Shown here: in pieces, positions 20,251-31,905 of the stretch | Layout of the letters: each line of letters opens with the position of its first letter | How positions within the stretch are numbered: position 1 is the stretch's first letter | Assembly (NCBI GenBank): GCA_036245525.1 | Contig: BTPG01000003.1 | Location: forward strand, 215,505,949-215,569,948 | Reading direction: 5' to 3' | DNA length: 64,000 bases | Source: Semisulcospira habei | Lineage: Eukaryota > Mollusca > Gastropoda > Semisulcospiridae | Translations under genes and position numbers: made by a program | The notes under the pieces: model-generated | Databases searched by the model: none | Told to the model about the DNA's origin: nothing | Seen by the model: only the letters and a program-made list of their open reading frames with translations

Positions 20251-23200
20251 TGTGGGCAGTGGGCAGATGTTCACATCTGCACGGGACATAGACGACCCCG
20301 CCCTCCACGAGTCGCCTGCTGCCTTGCAGGCCTGGCCGCTTGGCTGCGGAAAGGCTAAGGGAGGAAACCCCTGACATCAAAGCCCCCGTGTCTCCGGGGA
20401 AGGGTTTTGAGCCAGAGACTAGGACAAGGACAGTCTGATATAAAACCTACGACCCGAGGACCTCGATGCCATCGTCCCAGCTTGCTAGGCCATGGCAGAT
20501 GAACCAAGGGTTTAAAGGGTGGGGCCAGTACTGAGCACACTGCACTCCACCAAAAAGCTCCACCGCGCAGGCTTTAGGAAACGTCCACGGACCATGACAC
20601 TGACCATTCCAAGTCCTGTAGCGACGGGCGAGGGGCGAAACGGCAGGTAAAAGATGTCACTGGAAGCCGCAGTCTCAAACCTGCATGCAGGCGGTTCAGG
20701 ATATTGGTCGCCTGATGTTGACCTGGGGATGACAACATCACTCGGCACACCCTGAACGACCAAGCAGCCTTCTCTAGGGACAGCACTGCTTTCTTCACAC
20801 GGAGAGGGGCCTAGAAAAGGTGGCCTAACCAAAGCTCGTCCCCTCGCAACCCAGTTGGCTAGCCGCGGTCAACGGGCATCTTCTCCTGCGGTCAAAAAAC
20901 AAGAAAGAATAACGGATCCACTCTCATGACGACCACGACCGGACTCAACGTAGCATGCTGGAACGTCCGAACCATGCTCGACAAAGCAGACAGCGGACGC
21001 CCTGAACGTCGCTCCGCCCTCATTGCCCATGAATTGCGGAGGTTAAACATCGACATCGCCGCGCTCAGCGAAGTACGCCTTCCGGACGAAGGCAGCCTCC
21101 AAGAACTTGATGCTGGGTACACCCTCTACTGGTCAGGCAGGCCTGCATCAGAGAGACGGCTCTCAGGCGTGGGTTTCATGGTCAAGACATCCATTGCGAC
21201 AAAGCTGGAAAACCTACCAACGGGCCACTCAGACCGCATCATGTCCATGCGCCTCCCACTGAGACACCAGCAACACGTCACCCTTCTCAGTGTGTACTCC
21301 CCAACCCTCCTGGCAGAGCCTGCTGAAAAGGACAAGTTTTACACTGACCTGCGCAGCCTCCTACAGAGTACCCCTGCAGACGACAAAGTCATCATCCTTG
21401 GCGACTTCAACGCCAGAGTGGGCCAGGACTCTGAAGCCTGGAAAGGAGTCATCGGCAAGCATGGCGTGGGGAACTGCAATGACAATGGCCGCCTACTGTT
21501 GGAGTTCTGTGCGGAGCAGCAACTGGTCATAACCAACACTACTTTTCAGCAAAAGGACAGTCCAAAGACCACCTGGATGCATCCTCGCTCCAAACACTGG
21601 CACCTTATCGACTATGTCCTAGTGCGTCAGAGGGACCGCAGTGACGTCCTCCTCACCAGAGTGATGCCCAGCGCAGAGTGCCACACTGACCACCGCCTTG
21701 TCCGCTGCAAACTCAGGCTCCACTTCAAGCCAAAATCCAAGAAATGGGGGCCCCCCAAGAAAAAGCTTGATGTTGCCAGCCTTCAGCGTGACGATGTGAA
21801 AGCTGCCTTTCAAACAGATTTACAGCGCAGGCTCAAAGACACAGCGGACCCAGTAGACTCCTCCCCTGAAACACTTTGGCAACAACTGAAAACTGCTATT
21901 GCAAAATCCTCTGCAGAAGTCTTGGGTTTCGCCAGAAAGAAGAACAAAGACTGGTTTGACGAAAACGATGTAGAGATCCAGGAACACCTAGCAAAAAAAA
22001 AAGAGCCGCCCATCAGGCCCACCTAGCCCAGCCTTCCTGCCCTGTGAAGAAGTCTGCCTTCCGCCTCGTCTGCAGCAGTCTCCAGCGCAAGCTCAGAGAT
22101 CTCCAGAATGAGTGGTGGACCAGACTTGCACAGAGAACCCAGCTTTGCGCTGACAATGGTGACTACAGGGGCTTCTACGAAGCACTGAAAGCAGTGTATG
22201 GCCCCAGGCACCTGGTACAAAGTCCCCTGCGAAGCGCGAATGGCCAGGCACTCCTCACAGATAATACCTCCATCTTGAACCGCTGGTCGGAATACTTTCA
22301 GAGCCTCTTCAGCGCTGAGCGCACTGTTCAAGAAGCAGTATTCCTACAAATCCCACACCTCCCAGTAAAGGTTGAATTGGACGAACCGCCCACTGCTGAA
22401 GAGACCCTCACAGCCATCCACCAGCTCAAGAGTGGCAAAGCAGCAGGCATTGATGGAATACCGCCAGAGATCTGGAAACATGGAGGCACAGCACTGCACA
22501 ACAAGCTCCATGACCTCTTTCTCTGCTGCTGGGAGGAAGGAACACTACCAAAAGATCTCCGTGATGCAGTCGTTATCACCCTATACAAAAACAAAGGCGA
22601 GAAGTCTGACTGTTCCAGCTATCGGGGAATTACTCTGCTGTCCATTGCTGGGAAAATCCTTGCAAGGCTGCTCCTGAATCGGCTGGTACCTGCCATTGCT
22701 GAAGACCAACTCCCAGAGGGCCAGTGTGGCTTCAGAGCAAACAGGAGCACCACCGATATGGTCTTTGTGCTGAGACAGCTACAGAAGAAGTGCCGCGAGC
22801 AGAACAAAGGGCTGTACGTAACATTTGTTGACCTAACAAAAGCGTTCGACACTGTGAGCAGGCAAGGCATGTGGCAGATCCTGGAGCGACTTGGCTGTCC
22901 CCCAAAGTTCCTCATCATGATTGTCCAGCTACACGAGGACCAGCAAGGCCAGGTCAGACTCAACAATGAACTCTCAGAACCATTCCCTATTCTCAACGGA
23001 GTAAAGCAGGGCTGCGTGCTGGCACCGACCCTCTTCACCATCTTTTTTAGCATGATGTTGAAGCAGGCCACAGTGGACCTCGATGATGACGATGCAGTGT
23101 ACATCAGGTATCGTCTCGATGGCAGCCTGTTCAACCTCAGACGACTGCAGGCCCACACGAAAACCCTAGACCAACTGATTCGTGAGCTGCTTTTTGCTGA

Positions 23201-24184
23201 TGATGCTGCCCTCGTTGCACACACAGAGAGAGCCCTGCAGCGCATCACGTCTTGCTTCGCATATGCTGCCCAGCTCTTTGGACTCGAGGTCAGTCTGAAA
23301 AAGACAGAGGTCCTCCATCAGCCGGCACCCAAGACAGTGTATCGCCCTCCTCACATCACCATTGGCGAGTCTGAACTAAAGTCAGTGCACCAGTTTACTT
23401 ACCTTGGCTGCATTATCACGTCGGACGCCAAGCTGGACAAGGAGCTTGACAGCAGGCTGGCAAAAGCGAACAGCGCTTTCGGGCGACTTTTCAAGCGGGT
23501 GTGGCACAATCAACAGCTGAAAACAGGCACCAAGATCAGCGTGTACAGAGCTGTGGTCCTCACCACCCTGCTGTATGGTTCCGAGTCCTGGGCCCTCTAC
23601 CGCAGCCAACTACTACTCCTCGAACGCTTCCACCAGCGCTGCCTGCGTACCATCATGGGCATTCACTGGAGTGACTATGTCACCAACGTCGAGGTCCTTG
23701 AACAGGCTGAAACTGTGAGCATCGAGGCTTTGCTGCTGCGGACACAGCTCCGCTGGGCGGGGCATGTCTCCAGGATGGAGGATCATCGCCTACCAAAGAT
23801 CACCCTGTTCGGCGAGCTCGCCACTGGACACAGAGACAGAGGGGCACCAAAGAAGAGATACAAAGACTGTCTCAAGAAGTCACTTAGTGCCTGCCAAATC
23901 GACCACCACCAGTGGTCTTCGCTTGCTGCGGACCGTGACACCTGGCGCTCCACCATTTACAAGGCAGCTGTCTCCTTTGAGGACTCTCACAGAGCTAGCC
24001 TTAAGGACAAGCGGCTCAGGAGAAAAAAACAGAGATGCCGCAGCTCAGAACCCTGGCCATACCTTCCCCTGCAGCCACTGCGGTCGAACCTGCCTGTCTC
24101 GGATTGGCCTCCGCAGCCACGAACAAGCCTGCAGACGTCGTGGGCAACTCCTATAAAATCTTCGTTCGCGAAGTCAAGCCAAGC
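20251..24184 (+). mobile_element. full-length RTE-like LINE, 3.9 kb
   Basis: It is inserted in the CR1-like LINE with exact target duplication ACTTCAC (20,244-20,250 and 24,185-24,191). It begins with a structured 79-nt leader (20,252-20,330) that is almost identical to the leader of the LINE at 53,054. The 5' UTR is about 670 bp. The coding part (20,926-24,156) has an apurinic-type endonuclease, RT and a C-terminal zinc finger. Confidence 0.88.
20926..24156 (+). pseudogene. RTE-like LINE endonuclease-reverse transcriptase, two frameshifts
   Basis: The N-terminal endonuclease shows ACWNVRTM, LSEVRLP, ILGDFNARVG, HWHLIDYVLV and TDHRLVRCKL. One base is missing in an A10 run (21,992-22,001); the sister copy at 25,565 has 11 bases there and stays in frame. 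The RT then shows GKAAGIDGIPPEIWK, CGFRANRSTTDMVFVLRQLQ, VDLTKAFDTV, GVKQGCVLAPTLF and LLFADDAALVAH (FADD). It ends with LRWAGHVSRMEDHRLPK and, after a second frameshift in an A7 run near 24,027, the finger FPCSHCGRTCLSRIGLRSHE. Repairing two homopolymers would give one ~1,070-residue protein, so it is young or carries sequencing errors. Confidence 0.85.
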
Positions 24185-24191
24185 ACTTCAC

Positions 24192-24582
24192 CCCTACACA
24201 CCTTCCCGCTCCATCCGCTCTGCTTCCGACCCTCTCCGCCTCCACATCCCTCGCACCAAACTTAACACTTTTGGCCCCCGCTCCTTCTCCGTCTACGGTC
24301 CATCCACCTGGAACACTCTCCCACTCTCTCTCCGTCAGAAACACTCTCTCTCCTCCTTCCAGTCCGCCCTCAAAACTCACCTCTTTCAACAGTTTTAGCA
24401 CTATATCACCACACTCCCCACCCCAAGCTGACCGTCGTAATGTATTTCACTGTTTGTGGCACGTGAATCATTGTCTAAAGCGTGCGCATGCGTGCGCGAT
24501 TTGTGAGTGTGCGCTTAGAGTTATAATTATTATAAGATAAGCGCATTATAAATACCGTAATTATTATTAATTATTATTATCG
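24192..24582 (+). pseudogene. CR1-like LINE, 3' part after RTE insertion
   Basis: It continues the 18,856-20,250 LINE at the interrupted codon: PYTPSRSIRSASDPLRLHIP, FSVYGPSTWNTLPLSL and SFQSALKTHLFQQF, then stop, a 3' UTR ending GATAAGCGCATTATAAATAC and an (ATT)n tail. The ORF that appears to fuse RTE to this part is a chance read-through. Confidence 0.88.
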
Positions 24583-24640
24583 GTGTGTAGATGAGAATTT
24601 CAACTTTTGAACGATGTTGCTTTCACAACAGAGACTTTAG

Positions 24641-25030
24641 ATTGATTGATTGTACATTGCTTAACGTCCCGACAGCAACAAGGCTTTCTCAGGACGTGCC
24701 TGCACTGCTTGTGAAAAAAAATTAAACAGAACATTGAATGTATGTCGCCAGCCGGTCAAATACATTAAATAAACCTAACACATGGGGCCTAAATAAAGCT
24801 TAGACCATTTAGCAACACACATCCAATATCAAGAGCTACAGGCAGTGCAGACAGTAGGGAGAGTTTTAAAAAGGCAAATACAGGTGAATGGACAAAGGGT
24901 AGACAGAAACAAATGCCCCAGAATAGAGAGAAAAACCCACCCTGTGGGGCTGACCAGGGTGACCCTGGGAACTAAAAAATACCTAACCCCACCCAAGTCC
25001 CCCAGGGCAGACCCGGGTGGGGTAACAGCC
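24641..25030 (-). mobile_element. SINE-like retroposon, copy 2
   Basis: It is the same 390-bp family as 14,913-15,301 and is flanked by ACTTTAG (24,634-24,640 and 25,031-25,037) as target duplication. 25,038-25,232 holds no recognisable gene; a TATA-like GATATAAATAG lies near 25,128. Confidence 0.82.
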
Positions 25031-25232
25031 ACTTTAGGCTGAGATGTGTTACGAATACAAACGTGTAGGTAGTTGTTATAGCGACAGAGCGCCAGACACC
25101 CCGTGTACCGCACAGTTGCGAGTGCGATATAAATAGAATGAGCGTGCGACAGTGGAATTTGACCTCGCCGCGCCTTATCTCTCTGTTAGCTAGAAGTGCT
25201 ACGCGCAAGCACTGGCTGGTAAAGCCGTGTAC

Positions 25233-25957
25233 CCAGCGCAGAGTGCCACACTGACCACCGCCTTGTCCGCTACAAACTCAGGCTCCACTTCAAGCCAAAA
25301 CCCAAGAAAGGGGGCCCCCCTAAGAAAAATCTTGATGTTGCCAGCCTTCAGCGTGACGACGTAAAACTTACCTTTCAGACAGATTTACAGCGCAGGCTCA
25401 CAGACACAGCTGACCTAGCAGACTCCTCCCTTGAAACACTCTGGGAACAGCTGAAAACTGCTATTCGCAAGATCCTCTGCAGAAGTCTTGGGTTTCGCTA
25501 GAAAGAGGAACAAAGGCTGGTTTGACGAAAATGACGTAGAGATCCAGGAACTCCTAGCAAAAGAAAAAAGAGCCGCCCATCAGGCCCACCTAGCCCAGCC
25601 TTCCTGCCCTGTGAAGAAGTCTGCCTTCCGCCTCGTCTGCAGCAGTCTCCAGCGCACGATCAGAGATCTCCAGAACGAGTGGTGGACCAGACTCGCACAG
25701 AGGACCCATCTTTGCGCTGACAACGGTGACTACATGGGCTTCTACGAAGCACTGAAAGCAGTGTATGGCCCCAGGCACCTGATACAAAGTCCCCTGCGAA
25801 GCGCTGATGGACAGGCACTCCTCACAGATAATAACTCCATCTTGAACCGCTGGTCGGAATACTTTCAGGACCTCTTCAGCGCTGAGCGCACTGTTCAAGA
25901 AGCAGTCATCCTCCAAATCCCACACCTCCCAGTAAAGGTTGAATTGGGCCGAAAGTG
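25233..25957 (+). pseudogene. RTE-like LINE fragment
   Basis: Sister of the 20,251 element, truncated at both ends. It starts in the endonuclease end (CHTDHRLVRYKLRLHFK), has one frameshift near 25,470, and continues with FDENDVEIQELLAKEKRAAH, the linker and RWSEYFQDLFSAERTVQEA before stopping at 25,957. It covers the A-run that is frameshifted in the larger copy and shows the in-frame form. Confidence 0.85.
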
Positions 25958-26792
25958 CTGAGTTTGGTGCGGGGGATGTGGAGGAGGAGAGAGTCGGAGG
26001 TGTGTTTTTTTTTTTTACTTAGTTTGTGCTCCCTCGTGACCATGACCTAAAAGACAGGGCACTGAAATTGGTATGTTTAGAAAAGTATTGCCCAAAGGTA
26101 TCCTTGGGCTACGTTTGAAGACTGGCTTGAACATTCTCCTAGAAAATGTTAGAAAGTTTATGACGGCGAACAGACAACCACTGGCCCAAAACACAGACTC
26201 ACTCACCCCCCCCCCCCAAACCCCGCCCCCCGCCCCTCCCCCCCCCTCCCTCAATAGGTCTTGTCATCAGCAACTTTTGTGCCAAAATGTACTACTCAGT
26301 ATCCAGAAATAATTATATTGTACCTAGTTAGGCATCACTTCTACATAAACGCCGCCCCCGTGCGGCCTTTGACCTTTCCAAATTAATACGCATAGTAGGT
26401 GCCAGTCACTTACCTCCGGGGTGGGGGGGGGGGGGGTCTAACTTTTTGTTAAAGACTTTCATTACAAGAGTCCTCCCCAACAGTAGACTGTCTTCTAGTG
26501 GCCGAAAAATCTAACAGGTGAGGGGGGGGGGGGGAGTAACACCCCGAAATGAACCTTTGGACCACCACCCCTACCCCCACCGATAGGCAGATCTAACCAT
26601 CAGGTATTTTGGGTGCGAGGATGACAATAGTTTTTCAGAATGTATCGACATACGGCCTTTTTGTCAATGTCGATGAAACTTGTACATGTGTGTTTACACA
26701 GGTCCTGCCACAAAGTATTGTTGGGTCAGTTATGATGATTGTGGTTTGAGTAGTCTCGGAATAAATGTCAATATTACAGTTTACCAAACAGA

Positions 26793-26878
<86 letters not shown>

Positions 26879-27239
26879 GGAGAGGGGGGGGGTGTCTGTA
26901 AGAATTCTCTCACCCCACAAAAGGCCTTCCATTGTCCGAAAAATCTAACGGGGGAAGGGGAAGACGGGGGGGGGGGGGGGGGGGGGGTAGGGGTTGGGGG
27001 GGCGGGGGGTAGGGAAGAGGTAGGTTAGTAACACTCCAAAAAAGAGCCCTCCCAAACCCCCACCCCATCCGCTCCTGCATAAGAAGGAAGGTCTAACCAT
27101 CAGGAGTTTTGGATATGAGGTTGACAATGTTTTTTCACAATGTATCAAAATACAGCCTTTTGATAAAGTCGTTGAAACCGGTACATGTTTATTTACACAT
27201 GTCCTAACACAATGTATTGTTGGGTCAATTGTAAAGATT
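25958..27239. other. G/C-run-rich repeats, no gene
   Basis: 26,210-26,250 is C-rich. 26,410-26,600 and 26,890-27,090 are diverged copies of one segment (TCTAACTTTTTGTT...GGCCGAAAAATCTAAC, G-runs, ACCATCAGG) related to the MITE at 16,581. The TGATTGTGGTTTGAGTAGTC repeat occurs at 26,740. No coding evidence. Confidence 0.5.
26794..26879. repeat. (GT)n microsatellite
   Basis: 86 bp of GT units with one GTTT interruption. Confidence 0.97.
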
Positions 27240-27818
27240 GTGAAAAAAACTACCAAGCGAGTAGGAAAAAGCACTGTCAAGGGAGAGAAGTGTGCATGAT
27301 AGACCAATCATCATAGATCTACTTCGGTGCAAGCACACAACAAAAAACATAGGAAAGAGGGGGGTGCGCAAAGTAAGAGACTGAAAGCAATGCATATGGA
27401 AGCCCCCCCCCCCCCTCCCCGAAGGGGGGCGTATCACATATCCCACTGTTCCAGCCCCTAGCTCCATATGCATTGCTTTCAGTCTCTTACTTAGCGCACC
27501 CCCTCTTTCCTATCTGTTTTTGTGTCCTTGGACCAAAGTAGATCTATGATCATTGGTCTATCATGCACACTTCTCTCCCTTGACAGTGCTTTTTCCTACT
27601 CACTTGGTAGTTTTTTCCAAATTACAAGCACTGGCAGTCAACCCTTTCGGTCTGGTTTTTTACTACAATTTCGACTGCAACTCCTTCCCCCTTTTTAGTA
27701 GGTTCTCTCTTAGGGTGCATGGAAATTTGGCTCTAGGTGGAGGCATGGAATGTATGCCCCTGCAGAAACCACAGTAAAATGTGGTCTTCTTTGCAGGTAA
27801 GCAGAAGTTACTTCTCTT

Positions 27819-27890
27819 CCAGTATTGCCGATGGTGTGCTGAAGAGGTCGCCAAGACCGAAACAGCTGTCCACACCGGCTCAATATCTGG
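27819..27890 (+). ncRNA. hammerhead ribozyme, type I (monomer 1)
   Basis: Core CTGAAGA (27,839-27,845), stem II GGTC/GACC with loop GCCAA, GAAA (27,859-27,862), a very short stem III CAG/CTG with no loop, and cleavage triplet GTC (27,868-27,870). Stem I pairs GGTGTG with CACACC, GCC with GGC, TATT with AATA and CCAG with CTGG, separated by bulges GAT and TC that could make the usual loop contacts. All conserved core positions are present. A loopless 3-bp stem III implies action as a dimer or with a partner strand, as known for hammerheads in animal satellites and retroelements. Predicted cut after 27,870. Confidence 0.88.
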
Positions 27891-28360
27891 ACACCCACTT
27901 GGGGAACCTAGATTTAAATTTCCATGCACCTAGGGGCTGGAACAGTGGGATATGTGATACGCCCCTTTCGGGGGGTGGGGGGTGGGGGGGGGGCTTCCAT
28001 ATGCATTGCTTTCAGTCTCTTACTTAGCGCACCCCCTCTTTCCTATCTTTTGTGTGTGTGTGTGCTTGGACCAAAGTAGATCTATGATCATTGGTCTATC
28101 ATGCACACTTCTCTCCCTTGACAGTGCTTTTTCCTACACACTTGGTATTTTTTTTCTAAATTACAAGCACTGGCAGTCAACCCTTTCGGTCTAGTTTTTT
28201 ACTACAATTTCGACTGCAATCCCTACCCCCTTTTTAGTAGGTTCTCTCTTAGGGTGCATGGAAATTTGGCTCTAGGTGGAGGCATGGAATGTATGCCCCT
28301 GCAGAAACCACAGTAAAACGTGGTCTTCTTTGCCGTTAAGCAGAAGTTCCTTCTCTTCCT

Positions 28361-28432
28361 CTAGTATTGCCGATGGTGTGCTGAAGAGGTCGCCAAGACC
28401 GAAACAGCTGTCCACACCGGCTCAATGTCTGG
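28361..28432 (+). ncRNA. hammerhead ribozyme, type I (monomer 2)
   Basis: Same core as monomer 1: CTGAAGA (28,381-28,387), GGTC-GCCAA-GACC, GAAA (28,401-28,404), CAG/CTG and triplet GTC (28,410-28,412). Inner stem I is unchanged (GGTGTG/CACACC, GCC/GGC). The outer stem has drifted (CTAG instead of CCAG, AATG instead of AATA) while the core is identical. Predicted cut after 28,412, exactly 542 nt from the first site. Confidence 0.88.
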
Positions 28433-28722
28433 ACCCCCACTTGGGGGACCTAGATTTAAATTTCCATGCACCTAGGGGCTGGAACAGTGGGATATGTGAT
28501 ATGCCCCCCTTCGGGGGGGGGGGGGGGGACTTCCATATGCATTGCTTTCAGTCTCTTACTTAGCACACACCCTCTTTCCTATCTTTTTTTGTGTGCTTGG
28601 ACCAAAGTAGATCTATGATCATTGGTCTATCATGCACACTTCTCTCCCTTGACAGTGCTTTTTCCTACTCACTTGGTACTTTTTTTTCTAAATTACAAGC
28701 ACTGGCAGTAAACCCTTTCGGT

Positions 28723-29285
<563 letters not shown>

Positions 29286-29500
29286 ACAGCCCTACCCTCA
29301 CTCCTCCATTCATCACCCATCATCACCACCCTCCACCCTCTTGTCAGTCAGTGTGTGTAAGCAGGGGTGCATCTGGGACACAAACATTATTTTAAATGCC
29401 ATAACAAAATTCCTTTTGGGGTAGTTTTGAACCCCCCCCCCCCCCCCCCCGCCCACAGACACCCAATCCCCCTCGCCCCCAATCTAGGAAAAAAAAATTT

Positions 29501-29867
29501 AAACTCCAGTTACTCTCATGCCTCCCCCCTCCCTCCCCTTTCCCCGATCTCAATCTCTCCTTCCCTTCAGTGCGCCCCTGTTCTGACATCATCGTCCCTC
29601 TCGGCCAATAAATGGCTGGCCAGAGTTCCGGACCAGAACTTGGGCGAGGTTTTGTCAGAACAGCGCACACGACCACACGCTCTATCACACCTCAGTCTCA
29701 CGCTCAACTCCACACTACTTCCTCACGCTTATACACTGGACACGCGGCGGCAACACTTTTCTGTCAGTTGGGCAAAAATAACGGAGGCGTTTTATTCCCG
29801 TAACTCTCACTTGTCAAACATGTAAGACAACATCTAACCCAACCAATTGGTTCACTGGTTGTTTCCT
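29501..29867 (-). repeat. Ngaro-like B2 repeat
   Basis: It matches B1 (30,505-30,871) over 367 bp with about 3% differences, starting CTCCAGTTACTCTCATGCCTC and ending at GGTTGTTTCCT. It includes GGCCAATAAATGGCTGGCCA (palindromic) and TTTTATTCCCG. Confidence 0.9.
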
Positions 29868-30172
29868 CCCCCCCCCCCCCCCACCACCACCCTTCCCTGC
29901 AATAATACACACAAACTAAAAACAAAACAACAAATCCGAACACAAAAAGGACCTCCATAAAAAAACACCCTGCGTACAACTGAGCCGAGGCAATTCAGTT
30001 CAATATAGAACTATCTCATAATAAAAACAACAACAAACAAAGAAAATGTCAGGTAGTTGCCAGACTTATCATGTGCTACATAGAACGTGCTTATCAAAAA
30101 CAAAGGAAAAAAAATATGGACACTTTATATGCAGCAGATTACAAAGGTGGTTGCTTGGGGTTGGATGGTGGG

Positions 30173-30504
30173 TTTTCAATTTCTAGCTGTCGCCTGACTG
30201 CTGCTGCTGACTGGCGTATTCGGTCGGTACTGTTCCCTTATCACTCCTGTAACCGCCCACGCATTCACCTCCCACACACTTTCACGCCTCTCATACTCGC
30301 CTAAGCACTCACCCCCTACAGGCTTTCCCACCCTCCCCCTCTCTCTCTCAATCTCCATCTCTCATCATAGCATTCCACAGTCGGGAAATTCCCCCACCTA
30401 CTCAGTACTTCCGATACCGGACACCGCCCCCCACCCACGCATTCAGTCCTCTTTCCCTCCGTTTAAAATATGTTTATCACTCCTTCTTCGTCTAAACACC
30501 ACTT
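30173..30504 (-). repeat. Ngaro-like A2 repeat
   Basis: 332 bp, a direct copy of A1 (34,595-34,926) with about 4% differences, from TTTTCAATTTCTAGCTGTCG to GTCTAAACACCACTT. It directly abuts B1, giving the B1A2 junction expected of a circular-intermediate element. Confidence 0.92.
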
Positions 30505-30925
30505 AATCTCCAGTCACTCTCATGCCTCCCCCTCCCTCCCCTTTCCCCGATCTCAATCTCTCCTTCCCTTCAGTGCGCCCCTGTTCTGACATCATCGCCC
30601 CTCTCGGCCAATAAATGGCTGGCCAGAGTTCCGGACCAGAACTTGGGCGAGGTTTTGTCAGAACAGCGCACACGACCACACGCTCTATCACACCTCAGTC
30701 TCACGCTCAACTCCACACTACTTCCTCACGCTTATACACTGAACACGCGGCGGCAACACTTTTCTGTCAGTTGGGCAACAATAACGGAGGCGTTTTATTC
30801 CCGTGACTCTCACTTGTCAAACATGTAAGACAACATCGAACCCAACCAGTAGGTTTACTGGTTGTTTCCTGCCCAAACCTAACGGGAAAAACGCCAGTTT
30901 TTTTCACCCAATTGAGAGAAAAGTC
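30505..30925 (-). repeat. Ngaro-like B1 repeat
   Basis: Follows the recombinase stop codon (30,932) in element sense and shares 367 bp with B2. Confidence 0.88.
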
Positions 30926-30931
30926 GAGTGT

Positions 30932-31905
30932 TCAAGGTGTCGGTATTTTCTGAATAAGTACACTTCTGTAGAAATCTTGAATATTTTGAGGTATTTGGTC
31001 GAAGTATGATAGGTATGCAGTGCTTTTCCAGTCCCCCAAACACTTCACCACCTCGCCGGGCACCCCACAAGCCAGGGCCCAGGTAGCCCCACCACGCCGC
31101 AAGCTGTGGCTTGTATAAACCCCTTCAGCAGCAGAGGTCAGTTCTCGCAACCGTTTGTTGAACTCTGATCCCCAAATGGGGAAGGCCGGTGCCTTAGGAG
31201 GCGCTGGGCCTAGCGCTCTAAACATACTGATCACTGCCGTCACGGGGCACAGAGGGTGACGCAACATGACCGGTAACGCGATCACTAGAGTTTTTCGCGT
31301 TTCTGAATTGTCTTACTCCACCTAACCAGTATCTTGACACTAATGTTGTCATTCACAACAAAGCAGTCTCTAGTGAGTTGTTTCCCAGGATCGAATCCTG
31401 CACCATCTTGGAAAAGATTGGATGGCCGAAGCAGTCCGAAGAACATAACCACAATCGCTGCCCAGAAGACACAGTCCTTAGAGCTGCACAAATCAAGTTT
31501 TTGTTTAATCTGAAGAAGAAGTTGCGGGCTCACCGGCGTCTTGCGGTTAGGAGGGCAGCCTTTTGTTCGCTCAATTCCCCGCAATGTGCTTTTCACCATC
31601 CACGAATCCTGGTATGGGTGCGGTTCCCCGCATTCTAAATGCAATAGGCGAACAATGTTGAGGTATTGTGCCACGGAACTGGGCTGAAGTATCCTGGCCA
31701 AAAAGGCTGCGTACTGCGCCATTGTTCTCTCACACACCGGTACCGGCTGGATGTTCATTTGGTCAAAAAATCTGAGATAAGAGCGCAAGTGAGTCTGATA
31801 AGTTTTCTTGGTGTTGTCGGCAAAAACACTGGCACGATATCCCGCCACCTCCTGCAGTAGCTGGTGTCTGAGCCTAGACCCGGCACCTAGACAGCACAAA
31901 AGCAA
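30932..31905 (-). pseudogene. tyrosine recombinase of Ngaro-like element
   Basis: The N-terminal SAM-like core-binding part is TKKTYQTHLRSYLRFFDQMN...CERTMAQYAAFLARILQPSSV. The catalytic part shows FFGLLRPSNLF (first Arg), then after a -1 shift at GAAAAACTC near 31,285 SHSLRRGGATWALACG (His-x-x-Arg) and GDWKSTAYLSYFD (Tyr nucleophile). All R-H-R-Y positions are readable. It would insert a circular DNA intermediate without target duplication. One homopolymer frameshift separates two frames of 206 and 117 residues. Confidence 0.9.

Larger units (their letters stand above)
27240..28722. repeat. ~535-bp tandem repeat (hammerhead satellite)
   Basis: Direct monomers start at CATATGCATTGC: 27,465-27,997 (533 bp), 27,998-28,533 (536 bp) and a partial third, 28,534-28,722. 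A further partial monomer, 27,240-27,462, lies head-to-head in inverted orientation. Monomers are highly similar; each ends in a poly-G/GGGGTGGGG tract. Each full monomer carries one complete hammerhead core, so RNA from the direct array would be cut into 542-nt units. No ORF is conserved between monomers. Confidence 0.93.

Noticed and set aside
22044..24398. 784-codon ORF as a single gene
   Set aside because: It is RTE reverse transcriptase reading by frameshift into the C-terminus of an interrupted CR1-like LINE.
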